Shown: piece by piece, positions 14,035-21,209 of the stretch
How the letters are laid out: every line of letters starts with the position of its first letter
Position numbering within the stretch: position 1 is the first letter of the stretch
Origin: an uncultured Roseburia sp.
Lineage (GTDB): Bacteria; Bacillota; Clostridia; Lachnospirales; Lachnospiraceae
DNA length: 24,138 nucleotides
NCBI GenBank assembly: GCA_934358955.1
Contig: CAKRLC010000033.1
Span: 1-24,138 of the forward strand
Direction of reading: 5' to 3'
Translations under genes and position numbers: made by a program
Notes under the pieces: generated by a model
Databases searched by the model: none
Seen by the model: only the letters and a program-made list of their open reading frames with translations
What the model was told of the DNA's origin: nothing

Positions 14035-14929
14035 CAAACTTTGACTTTCCTCCACGATCTTCTAACGCTGCCAGTTCCTTCATTTCCTGCGCTGTCAGCT
14101 TAACGTCTTTTCGTCTCTTTGGTTTGAACTTCAGCTGTTTGGTATGATATTCACGAAGCTCTTTTTCATCATCGATTTCTACAAGAACCTTTACAAGCTG
14201 GCGCAATACATTCACAGAAGAAACTTCTCCCTTTAATCCATCATCTGTTGTAACGATATCGCCAACATTTGGCAGTCTGCTGTTCAGATACTCATAGGTT
14301 TCTTCTTCATTCTTCAGGCAACACATCAGTCTTCCGCATACACCGGAAATCTTTGTCGGATTCAAAGACAGATTCTGCTCTTTTGCCATCTTAATGGAAA
14401 CCGGTGCAAACTCGGACAGGAATGTATGGCAGCATAATTCGCGCCCACAGATTCCATAGCCGCCCATGATCTTCGTCTCATCCCTTACACCAATCTGGCG
14501 CAGTTCGATCCTCGTACGGAATACCGCAGCAAGATCTTTGACCAGTTCACGGAAATCAATACGTCCGTCTGCTGTAAAATAAAACAGTAATTTGTTGTTA
14601 TCAAATGTATACTCGGCTTCTACAAGCTTCATATCTAATTTGTGTTTTGCAATTTTCTCCTGGCAGATACGGAATGCTTCTTTTTCTTTTTCCCTGTTCT
14701 TCTCAGACTGCTTCTCATCCTGCTCTGTCGCAATGCGGATCACCGGCTTCAATGGCTGGATCACGCTCTCTTCAGATACTTCACGCGGATTCGTCATGAC
14801 GGTTCCCATCTCAACACCCCTGGCGGTCTCGACAATGACATGCATTCCTGCTTTTAACGACAGCTTCCCTGGTCCGAAATAATAAATCTTTCCGGCATTG
14901 CGGAAGCGAATTCCTACTACTTTTACCAT
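14021..14929 (-). CDS. ricT: PSP1-domain protein RicT (YaaT), RNA-maturation complex subunit
   Basis: The protein has 302 residues. The PSP1 domain ends with GYGICGRELCCHTFL and SGVCGRLMCCLKNE. The six cysteines (C161, C166, C167, C198, C203, C204) are the conserved set that in Bacillus RicT helps hold an iron-sulfur cluster. RicT forms the Ric (Y) complex with RicA (YmcA) and RicF (YlbF), which aids RNase Y-dependent mRNA processing. The C-terminus is lysine-rich. The start at 14929 is one base after the holB stop with GGAG in the holB tail, so translation is coupled. Upstream holB and downstream trmN6 reproduce the Bacillus operon order. Confidence 0.95.
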   Translation of the reverse strand: MVKVVGIRFRNAGKIYYFGPGKLSLKAGMHVIVETARGVEMGTVMTNPREVSEESVIQPLKPVIRIATEQDEKQSEKNREKEKEAFRICQEKIAKHKLDMKLVEAEYTFDNNKLLFYFTADGRIDFRELVKDLAAVFRTRIELRQIGVRDETKIMGGYGICGRELCCHTFLSEFAPVSIKMAKEQNLSLNPTKISGVCGRLMCCLKNEEETYEYLNSRLPNVGDIVTTDDGLKGEVSSVNVLRQLVKVLVEIDDEKELREYHTKQLKFKPKRRKDVKLTAQEMKELAALEDRGGKSKFDEGK

Positions 14930-14930
14930 T

Positions 14931-15920
14931 CTAGTTCTCCTTTATTGTCAGCAATAACAGCTCTATTACAAGGTCGAAGTTTACATTTGCATCCAGACGG
15001 ATCTGCGCCTTTTGCAGTGCTTCAAGAATCGTATCGATTCCATTGTAAGAGCTTTTCTCTGCTTCTCTTTTTATATCATAAACCTCATCTTTAAAAATGA
15101 GGCCATTTACATCACTTGTCGCTTTGAAATAAAGAACATCCCGATACCAGATCATCATCAGGTCAAAATAATCCCTCACTTCAAGCTTATATTCTCCGAT
15201 CTGCTTCACTGCTGCAGTCATCTCATAGAGATCAATATCATCCAAACGCTTCATCAGCTGGATCGCAGATGCCTTCATCTCATTAAAATCATCGGACGCT
15301 GCAAGCTGGATCGCTTTGCCGACATTGCCCTGTGCAAATGCCACGCAGACATCTGCCTGATAATCCGGGATCTGATATTTTTCCATTAAAAACTTCTTGA
15401 TCTTCTCATCCGGAACCGCCTTAATATTCAAGGAAACACACCTTGACAAAATAGTTGGCAGAAACAGATCCTGATTCGACGTCAGCAACAGGATCACTGC
15501 ATATGCCGGCGGCTCCTCGATTGTTTTTAAAAGCGCATTCTGAGCCTGCTGGTTCATCTTCTCTGCTTCATCAATAATATAAATCTTATGTCTGCTGCTA
15601 TAAGGCTTCACCACGATATCCTGGTTCACCTGTGTCCGGATATCGTCCACCGAGATCGTATTCGGCTTCTCATGTGTCACATAGATAATGTCCGGCTGAT
15701 TATGGCTCATCGCCTGCTTACAGGAATGACATTCCATACATGGTTCTTTTCCGCCTTTTTCACACTGCAAGGTCATGGCAAACGCCTCAGCTAACATCTT
15801 CTTTCCGGATTTGTCCGGGCCATTTATAATATATGCATGTGATACCTTATCCATTGCGATCGCATTCTGTAAATGTTCTATGATCTGTTCATGTCCTATT
15901 ATCTCTTTAAATCCTGCCAT
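14931..15920 (-). CDS. holB: DNA polymerase III delta' subunit
   Basis: The 329-residue AAA+ clamp-loader subunit starts MAGFKEIIGHEQIIEHLQNA. It has a P-loop-like NGPDKSGKK (33-41) in which the usual Thr after GK is Lys, fitting the non-hydrolysing delta' role. A zinc-binding cysteine set follows (C53, C61, C64, C67), then IYIIDEAEKMNQQAQNALLK (Walker B region) and LSRC (sensor). Delta' is the rigid stator of the clamp loader that places the beta clamp on DNA. The ATG at 15920 with GGAG 6 nt upstream is preferred over a start at 15944; it overlaps the end of the kinase gene by 14 bp. Co-transcription with ricT is certain from the 1-bp gap. Confidence 0.95.
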   Translation of the reverse strand: MAGFKEIIGHEQIIEHLQNAIAMDKVSHAYIINGPDKSGKKMLAEAFAMTLQCEKGGKEPCMECHSCKQAMSHNQPDIIYVTHEKPNTISVDDIRTQVNQDIVVKPYSSRHKIYIIDEAEKMNQQAQNALLKTIEEPPAYAVILLLTSNQDLFLPTILSRCVSLNIKAVPDEKIKKFLMEKYQIPDYQADVCVAFAQGNVGKAIQLAASDDFNEMKASAIQLMKRLDDIDLYEMTAAVKQIGEYKLEVRDYFDLMMIWYRDVLYFKATSDVNGLIFKDEVYDIKREAEKSSYNGIDTILEALQKAQIRLDANVNFDLVIELLLLTIKEN

Positions 15921-16524
15921 ATGCCGCTCCGCCCTGATGTTCACACATCTGTATAAATTCTTTTATCTCAAGTTCTGTCTCTTCGAGTACGTTATTCTCA
16001 AAGCGTTTTCTGATTCCTGCCGCTTCAAGCTTCTCCTCTGAAAAATCTGCTGAATCCGCAAGAAATCTGCGGCAGAGTTCTTCATACTTTGGCTGCTCCT
16101 GCGCACGTTCCCTGCTTAATGCACGGGCAAGACGTTCACCGTCTTCCACTTCGATATAAACAGGAACCACATTTGCTGCGCCAAAATAATCTCTGATCTT
16201 CAGGTAAGACTCCAATGTTCCTATCATAAGATAGCTAAACTGGTCTAACTGGATCTGTCCATCATCCACAGTAAAATACTTCCAGATCCCCTGTATCGTA
16301 TGATAGGCACGCAATTCAATGATCTTTCCTTCTTTTTCAAGCTTCTCTACGGCATCCTCTCCGCAGAAAATATATTCCACTCCATTCTGTTCCCCTGCAC
16401 GAACAGGTCTTGTCGTATACGGAATGAATGTTTTTAAAGCAAGCTTTGGTTGTGCAAGGATCCTTTTATAGAGTGTATCCTTTCCTGTCGAGCTCTTTCC
16501 CATCATACAATATATTTTTCCCAT
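15907..16524 (-). CDS. Guanylate kinase-like protein at the tmk position
   Basis: This 205-residue P-loop NMP-kinase-like protein carries MMGKSSTGKDTLYKRIL (residues 7-23), where true Gmk has a GPSGAGKST-type loop. It also has the Gmk-like YTTRPVRAGEQNGVEYIF, whose TTRP...GE.NGV.Y.F residues bind GMP in guanylate kinases. The C-terminal lid and helices are weakly conserved. It lies exactly where thymidylate kinase (tmk) sits in the Bacillus yaaO-tmk-holB-yaaT cluster. It could be a second guanylate kinase or a nucleotide-binding regulator; the substrate is not provable from sequence alone. It overlaps holB by 14 bp, and its promoter is at 16543-16571, so it heads the holB-ricT-trmN6 operon. 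Confidence 0.8.
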   Translation of the reverse strand: MGKIYCMMGKSSTGKDTLYKRILAQPKLALKTFIPYTTRPVRAGEQNGVEYIFCGEDAVEKLEKEGKIIELRAYHTIQGIWKYFTVDDGQIQLDQFSYLMIGTLESYLKIRDYFGAANVVPVYIEVEDGERLARALSRERAQEQPKYEELCRRFLADSADFSEEKLEAAGIRKRFENNVLEETELEIKEFIQMCEHQGGAAYGRI

Positions 16525-16542
16525 ATGTCCTGCCTTTTTTTA

Positions 16543-16571
16543 AGTATAATATAGTCTTTAAAAATATACAA
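16543..16571 (-). promoter_or_regulatory. Promoter of the kinase-holB-ricT-trmN6 operon
   Basis: On the minus strand TTGTAT (16571-16566), 17 nt, TATACT (16548-16543). The predicted start near 16536 leaves a short leader with a GCAGGAC ribosome site before the start codon at 16524. The region is otherwise A/T runs. Confidence 0.6.
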
Positions 16572-16594
16572 TCTTTATCCTTTTTTTACTGCCA

Positions 16595-18037
16595 TCACAG
16601 CTTTCTTATGCAACAGAGCAGCATTTGTTTTTCTGCCGGATGAACAGCAACTCCTTCCACACGAAGTCCCATGGAAAGACACCTCTTTATATTTTCGATC
16701 AGCTGCGCGGTGATCCGTTCGCCCGGAACGATCATCGGAATTCCCGGTGGATACAAAAAAACGGTGCCTGCCGAGATCTTCCCCTCCGCTTCTGTAAGCT
16801 CTGTTTCTTCCGTGGAAAACGCTTCTGCTTCGTAAATCTCTTTTTCCTTCGGATTCGGTTGATATATTTTCTCAATAAATTCTTTTGAGATATGATTTAC
16901 TTTTTCCCTGTTTTTTAAAACTTCCCTGTCAATCTCATGCAGCGCCTCGCAAAGCCGTTCTAAGCCTTCTTCGGTATCCATCAGACTTGTCATGCCAAGT
17001 ACATAATACCCGGAAACCATCTCTATCTGCAAATGAAACTTTTTCCACAAAAGCTCATGCAGTTCTTCCCCGGTCAGCCCTGCGCCTTCTGAGAACATCA
17101 CAAGCTTTCCATCATCCCAGTCAAACGCTTCATTACGGCTTAGGTCACTCCGGTTCATCACATGAAGACACCGTAAATCTTCTGTCCCCCTGTAAAAATC
17201 ATCTAACCGCCTGCGGTACTGTGCAAAAAGTGTATCCCTGTCTTTTTCCAGTAAACGGATGCACTCATCAATCCCTGCCATTAACACATAAGACGGAGAA
17301 CTCGTTTCAAAAATACCAAGGAACTTTTTCACCCGTTCCACATCGATCCGTGACGTATTCAGATGAAGTAACGCGGTCTGTGTAAAAGCCGGCAGTGTCT
17401 TATGGACACTCATGATCACAGCATCCGCTCCAAGCTTTATGGCATTTTCCGGGAACCCTCCTCCAAAGCCAAAGTGGGCACCATGTGCTTCATCTACGAT
17501 CAGTGGGATTCCACTGTCATGGCAAAGCTCTGCAATGCTTTTGACATCCGATACGATTCCTTCGTACGTTGGGGAAGTAAGGATCACAGCCGACGCATCC
17601 GGATGCTCTGCAAGCGCTGCTTTTACCTGTTCTGCTGTAATCTGTCCCTGTATCCCATTCGCTGTGATCTGCGGATACAGATACTCTGCATGAAGCTCAT
17701 TTAAGGCAAGTGCATGATAGACTGCCTTATGACAGTTTCTTGCAACGATCACTTTATCCTTTTTCTGTGTTGCCGCGCAGATCGCTGCTAACAGTCCGCA
17801 CGTACTTCCGTTTACAAGATAATAGCACTGCTGTGAACCATATAATGCGGCTGCCCGTTCCTGCGCTTCCTTCAAAAGACCTTCTGCATGATGCAGATTG
17901 TCAAAATCATCAATCTCTGTAATGTCTATCATATATGGATTTGGAAAAGACAGCTGCCTGCGCTTGTGTCCCGGCATGTGAAACGGGTAATCCGAAGACG
18001 CTGCATATTTCTGTAATGCATCCAACAAATATGTCAT
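16595..18037 (-). CDS. Orn/Lys/Arg decarboxylase family PLP enzyme (YaaO-like)
   Basis: The 480-residue fold-type I PLP enzyme begins with the family signature PFHMPGHKRR (18-27). It contains DITEIDDFDNLHHAEGLL (38-55), the PLP-binding VDEAHGAHFGF (181-191, D182 to the pyridine nitrogen) and SVHKTLPAFTQTA with the Schiff-base lysine K213. The C-terminal PGIPMIVPGERI is also typical. At about 480 residues it lacks the N-terminal wing domain of E. coli-type inducible decarboxylases and matches the short YaaO/SpeA group, so arginine (agmatine), lysine (cadaverine) or ornithine are the possible substrates. The start at 18037 has GAGGAAC upstream. The gene is followed by the kinase-holB operon, as in Bacillus yaaO-tmk. 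Confidence 0.92.
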   Translation of the reverse strand: MTYLLDALQKYAASSDYPFHMPGHKRRQLSFPNPYMIDITEIDDFDNLHHAEGLLKEAQERAAALYGSQQCYYLVNGSTCGLLAAICAATQKKDKVIVARNCHKAVYHALALNELHAEYLYPQITANGIQGQITAEQVKAALAEHPDASAVILTSPTYEGIVSDVKSIAELCHDSGIPLIVDEAHGAHFGFGGGFPENAIKLGADAVIMSVHKTLPAFTQTALLHLNTSRIDVERVKKFLGIFETSSPSYVLMAGIDECIRLLEKDRDTLFAQYRRRLDDFYRGTEDLRCLHVMNRSDLSRNEAFDWDDGKLVMFSEGAGLTGEELHELLWKKFHLQIEMVSGYYVLGMTSLMDTEEGLERLCEALHEIDREVLKNREKVNHISKEFIEKIYQPNPKEKEIYEAEAFSTEETELTEAEGKISAGTVFLYPPGIPMIVPGERITAQLIENIKRCLSMGLRVEGVAVHPAEKQMLLCCIRKL

Positions 18038-18108
18038 AAAATGTGTTCCTCATTTAGCCAAAATCAATTTACAATGCTTCGAACCTGTAAGTTCAACACT
18101 ATTTTATG

Positions 18109-18117
18109 ATTATAGCA
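18109..18117 (-). promoter_or_regulatory. Extended -10 promoter of the decarboxylase gene
   Basis: On the minus strand TGCTATAAT (18117-18109) is an extended -10 element with a perfect TATAAT. No good -35 box lies 17 nt upstream (TGAATT at best), as is usual for extended -10 promoters. The leader is about 65 nt and contains a small GAAC/GTTC hairpin. Confidence 0.55.
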
Positions 18118-18167
18118 CACAATTTTTGCAAATTCAGCAGATACTTGAAAAAGAAACACTTCCTATG

Positions 18168-18324
18168 CTATAGTTGTTACTGTTCACTCGTACCTCGTTC
18201 CAGTAACGATTCGCAGACTCATTTTAAGTTTTTGCTTCGCAAAAGGAGTCTGCTCACTCTTGAATCACTTTCTTACGCAGCAAAACAGCTAGTGTTTTAC
18301 TGCTGAGTGAACAGTAACCTATAG
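18168..18324. repeat. Three-hairpin palindromic intergenic element
   Basis: Long outer arms (CTATAG-TT-GTTACTGTTCACTC at 18168-18189 and GAGTGAACAGTAACCTATAG at 18305-18324) enclose two inner hairpins: GCAGACTC/GAGTCTGC capped by TTTTGC-TTC-GCAAAA (about 18212-18253), and GCAGCAAAACA/TGTTTTACTGC (about 18277-18304). A second copy of CAGTAAC at 18201-18207 offers the left arm GTTACTG a competing local partner. It fills most of the 317-bp gap between the divergent decarboxylase and mobA genes. It has no similarity I can see to the 12155 and 19512 elements. Confidence 0.75.
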
Positions 18325-18325
18325 T
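18296..18325 (+). promoter_or_regulatory. Possible mobA promoter within the right arm of the palindromic element
   Basis: TTTACT (18296-18301), 18 nt, TATAGT (18320-18325), about 30 nt before the mobA start codon at 18355. The -10 box straddles the edge of the palindrome, so the element may affect mobA transcription. Confidence 0.4.
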
Positions 18326-18354
18326 TAGTTTAGATTTTATTGTGGAGGTTTGAA

Positions 18355-19434
18355 ATGGGACATGCACTTGTGATCCTCTGTGGTGGAAACAGCGTCCGTA
18401 TGGGAACGGACAAGGCTCTTCTTCCTTTTGGGGATTCCTGTTTAATTGAATATCTGGTTCAAAAATTCCAGCCTTTTTTCTCAAAGATCTATCTTTCTGT
18501 GAAAAAAAAGGGGGACTACTCTCATCTGCAGCTTCCGGTCACTGAGATTCCTGACATCTATCCCAATGCAGGTCCGATGTCCGGCATCTTTTCAAGCCTG
18601 TCGATGATGGATGAGCCTGCTGCCTTTTTCATGTCTGTCGACACACCATTTTTGGAACCGCAGGCAGCTCTCGCACTGCTCTCTTCGATTGATGATGCAG
18701 ACATCTGCACGATCCGCGGCAAAGCCGCTTACTTAGAAACAGCAACCGCTGCTTATTCTAAGAGCTGTATCACGACGGTCGGCAAATGTCTCCTGCTGCA
18801 TCAGCTGACCTTTCAGACATTGCGTGAAAAATGCAATACCCGGTATCTGACAGAAAAAGCGATCGCAGAATATGTTCCGACACCGATCGATATCCAGCTC
18901 TATAACCTGGATACGCGTTCCAATTACTATCACGCACTGCGTATTTTAAGCGGACTCAACGCGTCAGACAATGCAACGGCACTTTCCGAATACTTCAAAG
19001 ACACGCAGGATCTGTTTTTACATACTGCACCGGTTCTTTCTTTTGTCGCCAAACCCGGTACCCTGATCACACCATTCCTGGAGCATCTGATCCCGCTCTT
19101 AGAACGCGATGGAATGAAAGTTGTTCATCTGATCCGGGAAGAAAATTCCGTCATTTTTAAAAACGTGATGGCAGATACAACTCCGGAGATGCTGTCGGCC
19201 TTTCTTCAGGGAGCTGATCTTATCCTTACAGAAAATTTTGGTGCATCTGCGCCAAATAAAATTGAAGTGCTTTCGCGAGACTGGTCCCAGACACCTTGTT
19301 ATCCGCCGGATGAGCTGATCGCCCTCCTGTCGGATTTCCCGTATCATGATGATACCTCTGTTCCGGTTCTTGATGCCGCAAAGCCAAAGGCAGTTGCTGC
19401 CTTTATACGCGACTATATGGAACGGATTTCGTAG
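18355..19434 (+). CDS. mobA: MobA-type molybdopterin guanylyltransferase fused to a degenerate MobB domain
   Basis: The protein has 359 residues, far longer than the usual 190-200 of MobA. Residues 1-195 are the nucleotidyltransferase: LCGGNSVRMGTDKALLPFG (8-26) binds GTP, SVDTPFL has the metal-binding D95, and YNLDT (183-187) closes the domain. MobA joins GMP to molybdopterin to give the MGD cofactor. Residues 225-359 align in order with MobB: LSFVAKPGTLITPFLEHLIP (228-247), GADLILTENFG (286-296), NKIEVLSR (301-308). However, the Walker A GxxGxGKT is replaced by AKPGTLIT, so GTP binding there is doubtful. The ATG at 18355 follows GGAGG by 7 nt. No other molybdenum genes are near. Confidence 0.82.
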   Translation: MGHALVILCGGNSVRMGTDKALLPFGDSCLIEYLVQKFQPFFSKIYLSVKKKGDYSHLQLPVTEIPDIYPNAGPMSGIFSSLSMMDEPAAFFMSVDTPFLEPQAALALLSSIDDADICTIRGKAAYLETATAAYSKSCITTVGKCLLLHQLTFQTLREKCNTRYLTEKAIAEYVPTPIDIQLYNLDTRSNYYHALRILSGLNASDNATALSEYFKDTQDLFLHTAPVLSFVAKPGTLITPFLEHLIPLLERDGMKVVHLIREENSVIFKNVMADTTPEMLSAFLQGADLILTENFGASAPNKIEVLSRDWSQTPCYPPDELIALLSDFPYHDDTSVPVLDAAKPKAVAAFIRDYMERIS

Positions 19435-19511
19435 AGCTTTTTCAATCTGCCAATTAACATTACATATTAACTTAAGAGATGTCTACCTTCGGTCTGTTCA
19501 AAGCTTAAATT

Positions 19512-19671
19512 GGGCAGGCATAGTATAAAAATATTCCGGATTTCTCCTTGTGCAATGAAGATGAGACTCCAGGAATCGTGGAGGCCTCTGCCGAACACGA
19601 TTCCTTCTTTCAGAGGCTCATCGTAATGTTCTGCACAATGAAATCCGGAATATTTTATACTACGCCTGCCC
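19512..19671 (+). repeat. Palindromic hairpin element, copy 2 (conserved cap, about 32-bp outer stem)
   Basis: The arms 19512-19544 and 19640-19671 are inverted repeats with one mismatch and one bulged A (ends GGGCAGGC / GCCTGCCC). The 95-nt cap matches the minus-strand cap of 12155-12302 at about 85% by eye. Differences include paired changes: AGAATCGTG/CACGATTCT becomes GGAATCGTG/CACGATTCC, and AGC/GCT becomes GGC/GCC. It lies 77 nt after the mobA stop codon, between convergent mobA and dacF. No T-tract follows. It fills most of the 273-bp gap; nothing else was recognised there. Confidence 0.8.
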
Positions 19672-19707
19672 TGTACACTTTCATGCAGACCGTTCACGAA
19701 ATCGCAC

Positions 19708-21108
19708 CTATCTTCTTCCAAAGCGTGACCGCGCCCGTTTCTTTCTGCGACGTCTCTCCCAGGCGGTTTCATTTTTTTCTTTTGCATTCCGACGCATTGC
19801 CCGTCTGCGGCGGATCATATAATAATTATCACAAAAACGTTTCAACAGGAATAAAAGGACAGCCAGCAATGCAACCGCAAGCACCAGTAAAACGATCATA
19901 ACCGGTTTGATCTCGATCGTGTCTTTCTCTGCCTCTGTCATTTCCTCCGTCGAAAGGTTATCAAATGCATATCCCTGTACCACTACCCCGGTTGTTCTGA
20001 TATCTGCAGTTCCCACTTCTCTGTCTGCATAAGTATAATGAATCGTTCCTGCAATGTCCTGATCCGTATTGTTTTGCTCTACAGATGCTTTGACCTCTGA
20101 CAGCTCCGCGGTCTTTGGCAGCACGATCTTTGCATCCTTGTCAATCTCAACAAAAGGCTTGATATTATCCATATTGCGCCCTGCTTCTGTACTGCTCTCT
20201 GCTGTTCCGTTACATTCTGCCGCATTCACAAGCTGAAAATTACCAAATCCATAATCAAACAGGCTGACCGTATCTGCAAACTGGTTCGGGGAAGTCGTAT
20301 TCATGACTACACAGATCAATGTCATGCCATCTTTTTCGGCATACGTCACAAGCGTACTGTTCGCAGCCTGCGTATAACCGGTTTTTCCTCCTACGCAGTA
20401 TGGATAAAGATATTTTCTGTTTGCGTTATGATAGGTGCAAAGCATGTCGTGGTGATTGCGCAGCACGGTTTCTTCATTTGGATGCTTATTCGTCGGTGGA
20501 ATCGTATAAATCTTCGTTCCTGTGATGATCCGGAATGTCTCATTCTGATAAGCTGCCCGTGCGATCAGCGCCATGTCATGTGCCGTCGTATAATGATTCT
20601 CATCCTGAAGGCCATGTGGATTATTAAAATGCGTATTCGTGCAGCCTAATTCTTTTGCCTTTGCATTCATCATATCCACAAAATGTTCTATTGTCCCGCC
20701 TACATGCTCTGCCACTGCATACGCACATTCATTGGCAGACTCTAACATCACTCCATAAAGGCACTGCTCCAATGTCATTTCCTCGCCATAATCCCTGGCG
20801 ATCCCGGAGCCTTCCGTATTGTTGATCGCATCGTTTGAAAATGTGACCATATCGCCCAGGTTGCCATTTTCCAGTGCAAGGAGCGTCGTCATGATCTTCG
20901 TGATGCTTGCCGGGTAATGAGCTTCATCACTGTTTTTTTCATAAAGGACCGTTCCCGTGGATTCCTCCATCAGCATAATACTCGGGCTTGCCGTCTGTGG
21001 TGCATCCGGCCAGTAATCTGCCGCTTCGACCTTTACTGCCGACAGCTGGAAAACTGTCAGGATCGTAAGGATCAGGCCGGCCGCCTTTTTCCATCTATTT
21101 TTAAACAT
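19708..21108 (-). CDS. Serine-type D-alanyl-D-alanine carboxypeptidase (DacF/PBP5-like, peptidase S11)
   Basis: The protein has 466 residues. A signal peptide (about 1-29, RWKKAAGLILTILTVFQLSA, likely cut after VEA) is followed by the S11 penicillin-binding fold. Motifs are SITK with nucleophile S68 and K71, SAN at 124-126, and KTG at 242-244. It trims the terminal D-Ala from peptidoglycan stem peptides outside the membrane. A beta-rich C-terminal domain follows. Unlike typical DacA/DacF, which end in an amphipathic helix, this one ends with a true transmembrane helix (IVLLVLAVALLAVLLFLLKR) and a very basic tail of about 45 residues rich in Arg/Lys. The start at 21108 has GGAGA about 9 nt upstream. 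Confidence 0.93.
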   Translation of the reverse strand: MFKNRWKKAAGLILTILTVFQLSAVKVEAADYWPDAPQTASPSIMLMEESTGTVLYEKNSDEAHYPASITKIMTTLLALENGNLGDMVTFSNDAINNTEGSGIARDYGEEMTLEQCLYGVMLESANECAYAVAEHVGGTIEHFVDMMNAKAKELGCTNTHFNNPHGLQDENHYTTAHDMALIARAAYQNETFRIITGTKIYTIPPTNKHPNEETVLRNHHDMLCTYHNANRKYLYPYCVGGKTGYTQAANSTLVTYAEKDGMTLICVVMNTTSPNQFADTVSLFDYGFGNFQLVNAAECNGTAESSTEAGRNMDNIKPFVEIDKDAKIVLPKTAELSEVKASVEQNNTDQDIAGTIHYTYADREVGTADIRTTGVVVQGYAFDNLSTEEMTEAEKDTIEIKPVMIVLLVLAVALLAVLLFLLKRFCDNYYMIRRRRAMRRNAKEKNETAWERRRRKKRARSRFGRR

Positions 21109-21147
21109 TCTTCTATTCTCCGATAATCTGTTATTTTCAACAGTATC

Positions 21148-21176
21148 AGTATAATAGCAGAAAAAAATACATGCAA
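21148..21176 (-). promoter_or_regulatory. Promoter of the carboxypeptidase gene
   Basis: On the minus strand TTGCAT (21176-21171), 17 nt, TATACT (21153-21148), with a predicted start about 30 nt before the start codon. A small CTGTT/AACAG hairpin (21128-21143) lies in the leader. Confidence 0.6.
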
Positions 21177-21209
21177 TAGGTTTTTCCCTTTTTCCCTAAA
21201 AAGAACGGA

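Noticed and set aside
18168..18324. CRISPR or tandem repeat array
   Set aside because: The repeats are inverted, not regularly spaced direct repeats, and no cas genes are present.
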